A stretch of 64,000 nucleotides of DNA from an uncultured Oscillospiraceae bacterium (GCA_900545625.1 UQZS01000003.1:1-64000); one strand, 5' to 3'; counted from the stretch's first letter, positions 15,417 to 24,253 are shown. Notes: generated by a model from the letters alone, not told the origin. Made by a program: numbers and translations.

Positions 15417-16766
15417 GTGGGAATTGTCGATTTGACAGTCTTCTGGCCATGGGGGCTGCTTATTGCCTTATCGAGAGGGATCGCAGTCTATCTTTTTATG
15501 CACATATTGATAAAAGATCGCTTTCACCCGCTCGTGACGCTCGCGGCGGTATTGGTCACCACGGCGGTGTATCGGTACTGATCGCAAAACATACCCTCCG
15601 AAATGTTGCAATTGCTGCTCTACTATGTGCTCCTGTATCTTGTAATGCTCGTCTGCAAACAAGCCGGCGCCGTTACCGTGTTGCTGTATTTGATGCTTGC
15701 GATCCTGCTGCAACAGGTCGGCGCCACCTTTTCCGCACTGCCGCTGTGCTTTATTTTTCCAAACGCACTGTATTATCTCATGGTATATGAGGTGCCGCGC
15801 AATTTCGCGGTAACGACCCTCCTGTTCACGATCCTGTTTTCCATGAGCTTTTCCCTGATCCTGCGCTCCATCGTAACGCGGCGGCGCGGCAAAACAGACG
15901 GATACCACGGAAAATTCGGTTTTTTTGTGCTGTTCCCTTTATCACACATTTTGTGCGGGCTTTTATTCTTCCGTTTGGTGCAGATGATCGGCGAAGAGAT
16001 GTATAATCGCTATATCGGGCAATATCCGTTTACCAATACGCTCATCACCCTTGTGTTCGGTCTGTGTCTGGTTTTGGATTTTTCTATTTTCTTCATCATC
16101 GACCGCATGGAAAAAGCCGAACAGAAAAATGTGCAGAATGAAAAGCTGCTGGTACAAAACAAAATGGACTATGAATCCGCCCTTTTGCTGCGCGAAGAAA
16201 AGCGGGAGTTCCAGAAGATCAAGCATGATTTCGCTAATATCCTGGCCGTGGCGCAAGGATATATCGAGATCGGCAAAACGGACAAGGCGCTTTCCGTGCT
16301 GTCGAGCACGCAGCTCAATCTTTCCGGCATTTCCGGGTTTTCTCTGTGTGCAAGTGAAACGCTCAACGTGGTCTTTTATATCAAAATAACACAGGCAGCA
16401 AACGCCGGCATCACGTTCGAGCCTGAGATCCGGGAGGAATGCGGCAGCCGAATCGACGATTATGACCTTTGCAGAGTACTGTTTAATCTGATTGACAACT
16501 GCCTGCATGCCGTCGAGCGGTTGAAAGAGGACAAAATCTTTCACGTCACAGTTTCTATCACAGAGGCTCAGATCACCATACACACCCGCAACCGTTTTCT
16601 ATCCGTCTCCGCACGCACCAAAACAGAGGACGGTCACGGCAACGGCGTCGGTATCATCCGCGAGATCTGTGCAAAATACGGCGGCAGCTATGCGGCGCAT
16701 ACGGCCGGCGATATGTATTATACCGAGACCGTCATGCAAAATCGCGCACCGACCAATAAGACCTGA
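15417..16766 (+). pseudogene. AgrC-like sensor histidine kinase gene interrupted by an in-frame TGA
   Basis: A GTG at 15417 with AAGGGGGA seven bases upstream opens a frame of 54 codons with two membrane segments. It then meets TGA at 15579-15581 and continues in the same frame through six further membrane segments to a GHKL kinase. The kinase part has KIKHDFAN (phospho-His), an N-box FNLIDNCLHAV and a G-box GHGNGVGI. The next ATG (15603, 387 residues to the end) has no Shine-Dalgarno. So either a nonsense mutation (perhaps TGG to TGA) has broken the kinase, or the two halves are separate proteins, the second weakly translated. Sequencing error is a third option. The GHKL core itself looks intact. 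Confidence 0.65.
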
Positions 16767-16786
16767 TATCCTTCTCTCCCCTTTCA

Positions 16787-16823
16787 AAAACAGCCCCTGC
16801 ACAACATGTGCAGGGGCTGTTTT
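16787..16823. terminator. bidirectional Rho-independent terminator
   Basis: A perfect stem CAGCCCCTGCACA/TGTGCAGGGGCTG with AAAAA before and TTTT after, between the kinase gene and the convergent protease gene. Confidence 0.93.
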
Positions 16824-16826
16824 GCA

Positions 16827-17360
16827 TCAGGCGGCAGGCCGCCCTGCAACAGGGAACATGAAAAAGCGAAAGACGGTTTGCAGCGGGTGCATGCGCCGTA
16901 TGCCAAATACAAGCAGCGCCGCCGCTGCCGCCAAGATCGGGAAAGCCACATACCGCGCCTGCGGCAGAAGCTGCAGCACTTGCGTAATGTCTTCGTTTGC
17001 GACAGGTCTTCCCCATAGAAACAGAACGGCAGCGACAGCGGAAATCAAAACCGCTAACAGGCTGATACCTTTCAGAAGCAGGCGGATATACCATGTCCAA
17101 AATCCTTTTGGACACGGCAGCGCGGCAATCACAATCGGCAAAGCGATCCCACCCGCACCGATCCATGCTTTTCCCGCAGCACACACGCCACGCATATTGC
17201 AAAGCACATTCGGCAGTGGCAGCAGATGAAATTCCGCGACCTTTGCGCCTGCCGAAACGGCAGCGGCGGCGTGGCCGAGTTCGTGCAGAAACGGATACAA
17301 AAGGACTGCCGTAAAAAGCCCCACAGCCAGCAGACCGAGTAATTTCGCCGCATCCTTCAA
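16827..17360 (-). CDS. M50-type site-2-protease-like membrane protein
   Basis: The 177-residue protein has four to five membrane segments and HELGHA in the first one (about residue 26), the zinc-binding HExxH of M50 peptidases. An additional metal ligand would be expected near the C-terminal half; a clear NxxPxxxLDG motif is not visible, so activity is uncertain. The reading starts at a TTG with GGTGA upstream. It converges on the two-component kinase. Similar small M50-like proteins are common in Clostridia with unknown substrates. Confidence 0.7.
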   Translation of the reverse strand: MKDAAKLLGLLAVGLFTAVLLYPFLHELGHAAAAVSAGAKVAEFHLLPLPNVLCNMRGVCAAGKAWIGAGGIALPIVIAALPCPKGFWTWYIRLLLKGISLLAVLISAVAAVLFLWGRPVANEDITQVLQLLPQARYVAFPILAAAAALLVFGIRRMHPLQTVFRFFMFPVAGRPAA

Positions 17361-17413
17361 ATCGCATCACCGGATACAGTATGTCCGATTTTTGTGTTCC
17401 GCATGCGCTGTGC

Positions 17414-17442
17414 TTGACTTTGCGCTGTCGAGCGCGTACAAT
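17414..17442 (+). promoter_or_regulatory. promoter of the cytochrome-b-like gene
   Basis: TTGACT (17414-17419), 17-base spacer, TACAAT (17437-17442). It places transcription start near 17449 and so rules out in-frame starts upstream of that. Confidence 0.8.
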
Positions 17443-17467
17443 CGGAGTAGAAGAATTGCACATAAAA

Positions 17468-18181
17468 ATGTCCTGCCGCGCAAACGGGCGAGCATCACGC
17501 GAGGTGTTTTATGAAGCTGAAAAATGGAACGCGGTTTTAGGGCTCGGCATTGTCGCCGCGCTTTTGTGCCACGCGGGCACGATGGTCTGTTCCCTGCTCA
17601 CCGGCTGGTATGACCTGACGCTGTGCAAGGGCTTTGCCCGCGCCGCAGTCGCGCTGCTGGTTCTGCACGTATTGACGACCCTTTGCATCTTCTTTTTTAA
17701 GCACGACGGCGCAAGTGCGCGCTATGCCCGCCAAAACGCGCGTACATGGGTGCAGCGGGTAACGGCGCTTCTGATTCTCATCCTCATCCATACGCATACC
17801 ATGGCCTACGCGCATATGGCGACGGGCGAAACCCTTTCCAACGCGGCGGCAATCTTTTTCTGCATCGCAGAGAGCGTCTATATTCTTGCCGTTTGCGCCC
17901 ATACGGCGGCATCCTTCGGCAAAGCGTTCGTCACGCTCGGGTGGCTGCGTTCCTCAAAAGCGGCAAAACGGCTGGATGCAGTCGCGTATACGGTCTGCTG
18001 TCTTATCGCGGCAGCGGCGCTGTTCGCCCTGCAGAGTAAAGACCGTGCCGAACCGCTTCGCGAAGCCTATGATAAGCACTTTGCCACAGGCTGCTCCAAG
18101 GCGCTTTCCTGCGTCGGGGTCTGCCCGATGGGGATCGACACGCTCGCCTCTATGGCGCGGATGAATCGGTTTGGGAAATAA
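17468..18181 (+). CDS. five-TM, His-rich membrane protein with an SdhB-like cysteine tail
   Basis: I do not recognise this 237-residue protein with certainty. It has five hydrophobic segments. The first four carry histidines (LLCHAG, LVLHVL, LIHTHTMAYAHM, VCAHTA), and AHTAASFGKAFVTLGWL resembles the last heme-binding helix of b558-type succinate dehydrogenase/fumarate reductase anchors. The C-terminal tail has three cysteines and CPMGIDTLASMARMNR, which resembles the end of SdhB/FrdB iron-sulfur subunits. A heme- and Fe-S-binding electron-transfer protein is a reasonable guess, not proven. ATG 17468 is the first in-frame start after the promoter; it lacks a clear Shine-Dalgarno, and GTG 17504 is possible. 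Confidence 0.6.
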   Translation: MSCRANGRASREVFYEAEKWNAVLGLGIVAALLCHAGTMVCSLLTGWYDLTLCKGFARAAVALLVLHVLTTLCIFFFKHDGASARYARQNARTWVQRVTALLILILIHTHTMAYAHMATGETLSNAAAIFFCIAESVYILAVCAHTAASFGKAFVTLGWLRSSKAAKRLDAVAYTVCCLIAAAALFALQSKDRAEPLREAYDKHFATGCSKALSCVGVCPMGIDTLASMARMNRFGK

Positions 18182-18220
18182 AGCGTTTCCCGCGTGTCTG
18201 CGCGGCTGCGAAGCATAGAA

Positions 18221-18253
18221 AACAGCGAGGTACTTTTGTGTATCCTCGCTGTT
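18221..18253. terminator. bidirectional terminator
   Basis: AACAGCGAGG (18221-18230) pairs with CCTCGCTGTT (18244-18253), between the convergent 17468 and 18330 genes. Confidence 0.85.
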
Positions 18254-18329
18254 TCGATTATGACTTATCATTTTGTTACGGTTCACTGCACAACCGCCGT
18301 TATAGATAGGACTCGGAGAATAAGCCCGT

Positions 18330-19121
18330 TTATGCGCGGAAACCATTACGATCAAGCCACGCGACCGACTGCCGCAGGGCGTCGGCGGTTTTGGTCTCCA
18401 GCACGACGCGGCAGTTGTGCGCACGGGCAAGCGTCAGATATTTTGAAAGATCGAGTTCGCCCGTGCCGAGCGTAAGATGGTTCTTTCTGCCGAGTGCGTC
18501 GTGGCAGTGGACATGGTGCAGCCGCTCCGCGCGCTCCAGAATGATCGGTTCATCCGCGCCGCCGACACCGTAGTTGTGCCCGATGTCAAAGGTCAAGCCG
18601 AACACGGGGCTTTGCAGCAAGAGGTCGAGCGCTTTCACCTGGAAATCCGTAAAGCCGTCGCTGTTTTCCACACAAATTTGAAGATCCGCATCGCCGATGG
18701 CTGTGTCCGCCTCATCGCGGAAATCCCGCATGCTTTGGAGATATTGCGCTTTGTGCGCTGCGAAAAGGTAAACCTTTTTTGCAGGCAGCGTAAAGTACAC
18801 CCCACGCGCCATATGCATATTGAGCACCGGCGCGCGCAGCTCTTTTGCAAGGCGTATCGTCTCGCGCACCGTGCGGCGATAAGCCTCGGCAACATAGGGG
18901 TTAAAGTCGCTGACATTTAAGTTCTCGTCGAGATGGATGGTGTAATACACGCCGTATTCGTGCGCGATGGCTTGCAGCTGCGCAATATCCAGCGCGTTCG
19001 GCTGGTACTGCGGCAGGTTCATGTTAAGCTCGATGAATTGCAGCCGCAGCTCGCGGCAAAGCGCGGCGGTCTCTTCCAAAGACTGCAATTCCAAAAGCGT
19101 CGGCATACCGAAATCAGTCAT
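18330..19121 (-). CDS. sugar phosphate isomerase/epimerase-type TIM barrel
   Basis: The 263 residues fold as an AP-endonuclease-2/xylose-isomerase-like barrel. Probable metal ligands are seen in order: Glu in CVENSDG, Asp and His in TFDIGHNYG, His in HVHCHD and Glu in VVLETK. The family isomerises or epimerises sugars and inositols; the substrate here cannot be told. It is alone in its transcription unit, with AGGGTGA before the ATG and a bidirectional terminator behind it. Confidence 0.82.
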   Translation of the reverse strand: MTDFGMPTLLELQSLEETAALCRELRLQFIELNMNLPQYQPNALDIAQLQAIAHEYGVYYTIHLDENLNVSDFNPYVAEAYRRTVRETIRLAKELRAPVLNMHMARGVYFTLPAKKVYLFAAHKAQYLQSMRDFRDEADTAIGDADLQICVENSDGFTDFQVKALDLLLQSPVFGLTFDIGHNYGVGGADEPIILERAERLHHVHCHDALGRKNHLTLGTGELDLSKYLTLARAHNCRVVLETKTADALRQSVAWLDRNGFRA

Positions 19122-19187
19122 AAAATCACCCTACAAAGATCTGCGCTTTTCGGACGTACGGAAAGCGGCATATAAAATCTCCCTATG

Positions 19188-19430
19188 CAGACGACCGCCC
19201 CGTTTTTGCGGAGCGATCGGTTCAGCCTGTCAAAGAAGTCTTTTTTCCTCCCTCTGACGAGGGAGGTGGCACGCGCTTCGCGCGTGACGGAGGGAGAGAA
19301 ACCTTGAAATATCAAGGTTTTTGACTACCCCTCAGTCTCGCTTCGCTCGCCAGCTCCCCTGACAAGGGGAGCAAAAGACAATTTTTGACACACTCAGACG
19401 ACCGCCCCGTTTTGCGGAGCGGTCGATTCG
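19188..19430. repeat. interspersed intergenic repeat between two copies of a hairpin
   Basis: A hairpin element starting CAGACGACCGCCCCG lies at 19188-19223 and again at 19395-19430 (nearly identical). Between them, 19237-19375 contains nested short palindromes (CTCCCTCTGACGAGGGAG, CACGCGCTTCGCGCGTG, GCTCCCCTGACAAGGGGAGC). From memory this block resembles a family of noncoding repeats frequent in Oscillospiraceae genomes. The second hairpin lies just behind the 5'-nucleotidase stop and probably served as its terminator. The duplication suggests the repeat inserted with copying of the hairpin. No gene is seen in 19122-19443. Confidence 0.65.
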
Positions 19431-19443
19431 TTTTGTGTAATTT

Positions 19444-21309
19444 TTAGCGGGAAGTCGATTTGCGGCCGCGGCGATTGCGGATTCTCGCCGCCACCAGCAG
19501 CACTGCCGCGCAAACAGGCAGGATCGCCGCAATGGTATACATGCCGTCCTGTGCTTGCGCACTCGTCGCGGGGATCACAGGCGTTTCCGTCACGGGTGTC
19601 TGCGTGTCGTCCGGGGTTTCGGGCGTCTCCTCCTCGCCCTCGCCGGTCTGCGGCGTGCCGCTCATAAAGCGGATGCGACCGCTGCCCGATTCGTTTGCAT
19701 ATTCTTCACCGATCACGCCGCCGAGTGTTTCGGTGATATAGCGAATCAGCGCCTCGTAGTCCACCATGGTCTCGTCTTTGATAAGCTCGCAGCCCTGGAA
19801 CATGGAAAAGCCGTCGCCGCCGTTTTTCAGACAGTAATTATGTGAAGCAAGCGTGTAGGTCTTATTTAGCTCCAGCGGCTCGCCGTTTATCTGAACATTC
19901 TGCACGCGATAGGTGCCGTCCACGCGCACGAACATGCCGTTCTCGTCGAGCACCACGCCCGAAGGGATGTCACCGTACAGATCGAACGTGATCCCCGACG
20001 CCTGCTGGAAGCCGCCCGTGATATCGGGATAGGCGCGCGCACCCATTTCAAGCGCATCAAGGATCTGCTGCCCGGTCGCTTCCACCACGCAAAGCAGGTT
20101 GCCGAAGGGGTGCGCTTCGAGGATATCCCCGTAGGTAACATCACCCGCATAGATATTGGCACGAATGCCGCCGCCGTTGACGATCGCAACATCCGCATCC
20201 ATCATCACACGGTATGCATCGGCGCAAAGATCCCCAAGGTTCGTTTCACCGCTGCGGACAAGCCATGCCGTACCCTCCCGATTGTGGGCAAGCAGATCGA
20301 CCTCGCTTTTCGCGACGACCGTATTCAACAGCGCGCTGAAATCCCCCTGCAATGCGGAAACATACGCCTGCATATCGTCGTATGCCGCATGCACAGTCTC
20401 ACTTGCGTCTTCGGCGGGCACATAATTTTCAACCAATTCCGTTGCAATGGTGCCGTCTGTGCGGATGGTCAGTTTCCCGATAGAGAAGAGCTTCGTGCCC
20501 GAAGAGGTCAGCGGCACGATGTTGCCGTCTTTATCGGTGCAGTCCTGCTGTGGGATCACACTGTGGGAATGGCCGTCGATCACCGCATCAAAGCCGGAAG
20601 TATTTGCAATGACTTCGGTAGACATCCACGGCGAGCAGGAAGGCTCTATGCCGAGGTGCGCGAGCCCGATGACGTAATCCGCACCGGCGGCCTTGGCTTC
20701 GTCGATGCTCTCCTGCACCGCCGTATACAGCGCCTGCCCGTCGCCGCCGCGGCAGAAATCGTAAATGAATTCGCCGTTTTCATCCTGAAAATACGCCGGT
20801 GTGGAACTGGTAATGGTTCTGGGTGTGCAAATGCCCACAAGCGCGACCTGCGTATCGCCGAAGGTGAGCATCACATAGGGGTCAAAGACGGTCTCCCCTG
20901 TGCGCAGATCCGTAAAATTCGCGGAAACATACGGGAACTGTGCTTCAGTTTCCGCGATCTCCAAAAAGCGATCCATGCCGTAGTCAAACTCATGGTTGCC
21001 GGGCACCGCCGCCGTATACCCGAGGCGGTTCATCAGGTCAACCATGTATTCGCCCTCGGTCAGTGCGCCGATCGCGTCGCCCTGTATCGCGTCGCCCGCG
21101 TCTACGAGCGCAACATAGCTGCCGTCTTCGAGCATCTGCTGCTTATATGCCGCCAGGCCCGCAAGCGAAACACCGTCCTCGTTCTCCACGGCACAGTGCA
21201 TATCGTTGGTGTAAAGGATCACAATGTCCCGATCCTGCGCTGCTGAAACGCTCACAAACGAGCAAAGCGCCAAGCACAGCGTCAAAAGCAGGGCTACGCA
21301 TTTTTTCAT
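19444..21309 (-). CDS. secreted 5'-nucleotidase/2',3'-cyclic phosphodiesterase, C-terminally membrane-anchored
   Basis: This 621-residue UshA/YfkN-type enzyme hydrolyses nucleotides outside the cell for phosphate and nucleoside recovery. A signal peptide (MKKCVALLLTLCLALCSF) precedes a metallophosphatase domain with TNDMHCA, GDAIQGD, PGNHEFDYG and DGHSHSVI. A 5'-nucleotidase C-domain with NGGGIR and NGGDGFSMF follows, then a Thr/Pro-rich spacer and one membrane segment ending in RNRRGRK. No LPxTG motif is present, so anchoring is by the helix. The ATG at 21309 has AAAGGGG upstream; the TTG six codons earlier is rejected. Confidence 0.92.
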   Translation of the reverse strand: MKKCVALLLTLCLALCSFVSVSAAQDRDIVILYTNDMHCAVENEDGVSLAGLAAYKQQMLEDGSYVALVDAGDAIQGDAIGALTEGEYMVDLMNRLGYTAAVPGNHEFDYGMDRFLEIAETEAQFPYVSANFTDLRTGETVFDPYVMLTFGDTQVALVGICTPRTITSSTPAYFQDENGEFIYDFCRGGDGQALYTAVQESIDEAKAAGADYVIGLAHLGIEPSCSPWMSTEVIANTSGFDAVIDGHSHSVIPQQDCTDKDGNIVPLTSSGTKLFSIGKLTIRTDGTIATELVENYVPAEDASETVHAAYDDMQAYVSALQGDFSALLNTVVAKSEVDLLAHNREGTAWLVRSGETNLGDLCADAYRVMMDADVAIVNGGGIRANIYAGDVTYGDILEAHPFGNLLCVVEATGQQILDALEMGARAYPDITGGFQQASGITFDLYGDIPSGVVLDENGMFVRVDGTYRVQNVQINGEPLELNKTYTLASHNYCLKNGGDGFSMFQGCELIKDETMVDYEALIRYITETLGGVIGEEYANESGSGRIRFMSGTPQTGEGEEETPETPDDTQTPVTETPVIPATSAQAQDGMYTIAAILPVCAAVLLVAARIRNRRGRKSTSR

Positions 21310-21342
21310 GCAGGGGTCCCCTTTCAAATATATAATGGTTAT

Positions 21343-21371
21343 ATTGTAGCATGGTTTTTACGGACTTTCAA
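21343..21371 (-). promoter_or_regulatory. promoter of the 5'-nucleotidase gene
   Basis: Minus strand: TTGAAA (21371-21366), 17-base spacer, TACAAT (21348-21343). Confidence 0.7.
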
Positions 21372-21395
21372 GCGCGTTCCCCGTCCGGCGGCGAA

Positions 21396-21424
21396 TTGAC
21401 AAAGCGCCGTGCGGCGGCTATACT
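21396..21424 (+). promoter_or_regulatory. promoter of the PflX-like gene
   Basis: TTGACA (21396-21401), 17-base spacer, TATACT (21419-21424), divergent from the nucleotidase promoter. Confidence 0.88.
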
Positions 21425-21507
21425 GGATATATACGGACAAGGCGCACAGCTTTGTCAACGGATCGTTTGTAAAGCTATTTAACTTGCCAAAGAAGGGAGG
21501 CGGCGCT

Positions 21508-22386
21508 ATGCTTTGCAACACCTGCCCGCGGCAGTGCGGCGCGATCCGCACGGAAAATACACCCTCGGCGGGCTTTTGCAAAATGCCCTATAACGCCGTG
21601 ATCGCACGCGCGGCGCTGCATTTTTGGGAGGAACCCCCTTTGAGCGCGCACGGCGGCGCAGGGGCGATCTTTTTTTCGGGCTGCACGCTGCGCTGTATCT
21701 ACTGTCAAAATTTTGAGATCAGCCACAAAAATTTCGGGAAGTGCGTTTCGGTTGATCGCTTTGTCGAAATCCTGCAGGAGCTGGAAGCGGCGGGCGCGCA
21801 GAACATCGACCTTGTGAATCCCACGCATTTTGCGCCGTTTTTACGCGACGCGCTGACAAAATACAAGCCGCATGTGCCTGTGGTCTATAATTCCGGCGGA
21901 TATGATTCGGTCGAGACACTTAAAAGCCTTTCGGGGCTTGTGGATATTTATCTGCCCGATTTTAAATATATGTCCGAAGCTACAGCTCGTCTTTACTCCG
22001 CCGCGCCCGACTACCCCGCGCGCGCGAGATCATCAATCCTCGAAATGCGCCGCCAGACAAAAGACCGTTTCGCGCCGGACGGACGGATGCTTTCGGGGCT
22101 TATTGTGCGGCATCTGGTACTGCCGCAGGGAACAAAGGATTCTTCGGAAATTCTGCGGTGGATCGCAGAATCCCTTTCCAAAGACACCTATGTAAGCCTC
22201 ATGCGGCAATACTCGCCCTGCGGCAGGACATATCCTTACAAGGCGCTCAACCGCCGGCTTACCACAGCGGAATATGACCGCGTGCTGCGCACGTTTTTCG
22301 ATCTCGGTCTGCACAACGGCTTCATGCAGGAGCGTGCTTCCGCCAACGACCGCTTCATCCCGGCATTCGATCTAACAGGGGTTTGA
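21508..22386 (+). CDS. PflX-like SAM radical protein (COG1313)
   Basis: The 292-residue protein starts with a cysteine pattern CNTCPRQCG and then has the SAM radical motif CTLRCIYCQN, the layout of PflX/COG1313 proteins related to pyruvate formate-lyase activases. NPTHF and SGGYD motifs follow. The substrate is not known; glycyl-radical enzyme activation is only a family association and no glycyl-radical enzyme is in the window. The ATG at 21508 has GGGAGG eight bases upstream; an in-frame start at 21409 would lie before transcription begins. Confidence 0.87.
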   Translation: MLCNTCPRQCGAIRTENTPSAGFCKMPYNAVIARAALHFWEEPPLSAHGGAGAIFFSGCTLRCIYCQNFEISHKNFGKCVSVDRFVEILQELEAAGAQNIDLVNPTHFAPFLRDALTKYKPHVPVVYNSGGYDSVETLKSLSGLVDIYLPDFKYMSEATARLYSAAPDYPARARSSILEMRRQTKDRFAPDGRMLSGLIVRHLVLPQGTKDSSEILRWIAESLSKDTYVSLMRQYSPCGRTYPYKALNRRLTTAEYDRVLRTFFDLGLHNGFMQERASANDRFIPAFDLTGV

Positions 22387-22410
22387 TTTTATAAAAAATT
22401 GTGCTATACT
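22383..22410 (+). promoter_or_regulatory. promoter of mscL-proC
   Basis: TTGATT (22383-22388), 16-base spacer, TATACT (22405-22410), overlapping the end of the preceding gene. Confidence 0.7.
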
Positions 22411-22436
22411 GTGGGAAAGCATGCGGGAGGCGCGCC

Positions 22437-22961
22437 ATGGCAAGAAAAGCTGCGGACGATATGAAAAAGCTGCGCAAAAAAAGCGGGCGCTTTTTCGGGG
22501 AATTCAAGACCTTTATTGCACGTGGGAATGTCATCGACCTTGCCGTCGGTGTGATCATCGGCGGCGCATTCCAAAAGATCGTAAATTCCTTAGTCAACGA
22601 CATCGTCATGCCGCTCATCAGCCTTTTGACGGGCGGCGTGGATTTCAACAACTGGTTTTTGGCGCTCGGCGAAGGCGATTTTTCCACCGTGGAGGAAGCA
22701 CAGGCGGCGGGCGTCGCCACGCTGAACTTCGGCACGTTTTTGAGCACGGCGCTCGACTTTTTGATCATGGCGTTTGTGATCTTCCTGTTTATCAAGGGGA
22801 TCAACGCCCTTTCCGAAAAGCTCAAGCGCGAAAAGCAGACGGAAAGTGCGCCGCCTGCCGTCAAAAAGTGCCCGTACTGCCTTTCGGAGATCGACATCGC
22901 GGCGACGCGATGCCCGCATTGCACTTCACATATCCCTGTGGATACACAAGTAAAGGAATGA
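22437..22961 (+). CDS. mscL: large-conductance mechanosensitive channel with C-terminal zinc ribbon
   Basis: MscL opens under membrane tension and protects against osmotic downshock. The 174-residue protein has the family's first helix and pore segment ([23 protein letters not shown] in overlapping parts), a periplasm-facing loop, and a second helix ([18 protein letters not shown]). After the cytoplasmic helix it adds a zinc ribbon, CPYC then CPHC, not found in the E. coli protein of 136 residues. The ATG at 22437 follows GGGAGG. proC begins five bases after its stop, so the two form an operon. Confidence 0.95.
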   Translation: MARKAADDMKKLRKKSGRFFGEFKTFIARGNVIDLAVGVIIGGAFQKIVNSLVNDIVMPLISLLTGGVDFNNWFLALGEGDFSTVEEAQAAGVATLNFGTFLSTALDFLIMAFVIFLFIKGINALSEKLKREKQTESAPPAVKKCPYCLSEIDIAATRCPHCTSHIPVDTQVKE

Positions 22962-22965
22962 GACT

Positions 22966-23763
22966 ATGAAAATCGGATTCATCGGCGCAGGCAATATGGC
23001 AAGCGCCATCCTGCGCGGCATGGTGCGGTCAAAGCGCTTTGACCCGGCAGTACTCACGGCATTTGACACACAGGCACAAAAGGCGGCCGTGCTCGGGGAA
23101 GAACTCGGCATCGGCACATCACGAAGCGCCGGCGAGCTTGTCGAAACCTGCGACACAGTGGTTCTTGCCGTCAAGCCAAATGTTTTTCCCGTGCTTCTGC
23201 CGGAACTTCGCGAAGCGTTAAAGAGGCGTGACGCGCTGGTTATCTCCATTGCCGCAGGCAAGACGATCGACTACATCGAAGGTCTTTTGGGCTATGACGC
23301 GGCAGTGATCCGCATAATGCCCAACATCAATGCCACCGTCGGCGCCGCCATGAGCGCCTATTGCTGCAGCGCGCGCGTGACGGACGAGCAGCGTGCCCTT
23401 GCCGAAGCCATGTGCGGGTCGTTCGGCGAGGTCATGCCGCTTGCGGAAAGCATGTTCCCGCTGTTCGGGGTTCTCGCGGGCTGCGCGCCGGCATACAGCT
23501 ATATGTTCATCGATGCGCTCGCACGCGCAGGCGTGAAAAACGGCATGGCAAAGGCGGACGCACTGCACATCGCAGCACAGACGGTCTTGGGCAGCGCCAA
23601 ACAGATTCTGGAGAGCGGCACGCATCCGTGGGAGCTCATTGACCGTGTCTGTTCGCCGGGCGGTACGACCATAGAAGGCGTTGCCTCTTTGCAGGCGGAC
23701 GCATTTGACGCGGCAATCTCGCGTGCTGTGGACGCGGCGCTGGAGAAAGACAGCCGCATTTAA
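22966..23763 (+). CDS. proC: pyrroline-5-carboxylate reductase
   Basis: ProC makes proline from pyrroline-5-carboxylate with NAD(P)H. The 265 residues show the Rossmann motif GAGNMA at 6-11, the VVLAVKP strand end, RIMPNINATVG and the C-terminal signature SPGGTTIEGV. Length and motifs are normal. It is the second gene of an operon with mscL; both relate to osmotic life, since proline is a compatible solute, though that pairing may be chance. A strong terminator follows. Confidence 0.96.
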   Translation: MKIGFIGAGNMASAILRGMVRSKRFDPAVLTAFDTQAQKAAVLGEELGIGTSRSAGELVETCDTVVLAVKPNVFPVLLPELREALKRRDALVISIAAGKTIDYIEGLLGYDAAVIRIMPNINATVGAAMSAYCCSARVTDEQRALAEAMCGSFGEVMPLAESMFPLFGVLAGCAPAYSYMFIDALARAGVKNGMAKADALHIAAQTVLGSAKQILESGTHPWELIDRVCSPGGTTIEGVASLQADAFDAAISRAVDAALEKDSRI

Positions 23764-23791
23764 GCAGGGTTGACCGCACCCATCGCGGAAA

Positions 23792-23832
23792 AAGCGCAGG
23801 ATATTCCGTAAAGAATATCCTGCGCTTTCTTT
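23792..23832 (+). terminator. terminator of mscL-proC
   Basis: Stem AGCGCAGGATATTC/GAATATCCTGCGCT followed by TTCTTTT. Confidence 0.95.
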
Positions 23833-23867
23833 TACCTTTTAAACAGCCTGCCCGTAAAACGCGAAAC

Positions 23868-23892
23868 GCCGCGGACCACTATGGTCTGCGGC
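23868..23892 (-). terminator. terminator of rpsT
   Basis: GCCGCGGACCA/TGGTCTGCGGC with a three-base loop, 25 bases after the rpsT stop. Confidence 0.8.
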
Positions 23893-23916
23893 ATTTATCC
23901 TGCAATGAAAGTCTTG

Positions 23917-24174
23917 TTACGCCTTGTTGAGCTTCGTAACGAGGGCGGACTTTTTGCGGGCGGCATTGTTCTTGTGCAGAAGCCCCTTCGCGGTCGCCTG
24001 GTCGATCTTTTTCACGGCGGCGGTCACGAGCGCCTCTTTGTCGGCAGCGCCGCTTTCGATCGCGACGTTCGCCTTTTTAATAGCGGTCTTGAGCGCAGAA
24101 TTCATAGACTTATTGCGCTGTGCACGCTTATTGTTCACGATCACGCGCTTTTTTGCGGACTTAATGTTCGGCAT
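23917..24174 (-). CDS. rpsT: 30S ribosomal protein S20
   Basis: The 85-residue lysine- and alanine-rich protein carries the S20 signature ([11 protein letters not shown] at the start, [30 protein letters not shown]). It binds 16S rRNA in the small subunit. It is transcribed alone from 24206-24234 and is divergent from gpr, as in Bacillus, where rpsT also neighbours gpr. Confidence 0.98.
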   Translation of the reverse strand: MPNIKSAKKRVIVNNKRAQRNKSMNSALKTAIKKANVAIESGAADKEALVTAAVKKIDQATAKGLLHKNNAARKKSALVTKLNKA

Positions 24175-24205
24175 CGGTCACACCTCCCTTACAATAGCGG
24201 ACTAT

Positions 24206-24234
24206 ATATTACCATTCTTTTCGGAAAAAAGCAA
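24206..24234 (-). promoter_or_regulatory. promoter of rpsT
   Basis: Minus strand: TTGCTT (24234-24229), 17-base spacer, TAATAT (24211-24206). Confidence 0.7.
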
Positions 24235-24253
24235 GTTTTTTTTCAAATTCCCC

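Noticed and set aside
15579..15581. TGA in the sensor kinase read as selenocysteine
   Set aside because: No SECIS-like hairpin was evident right after the codon, and a membrane linker is not a place where selenocysteine is known in such kinases.
20110..21246. 378-codon plus-strand frame opposite the 5'-nucleotidase
   Set aside because: Shadow of a GC-rich gene; no protein-like features.
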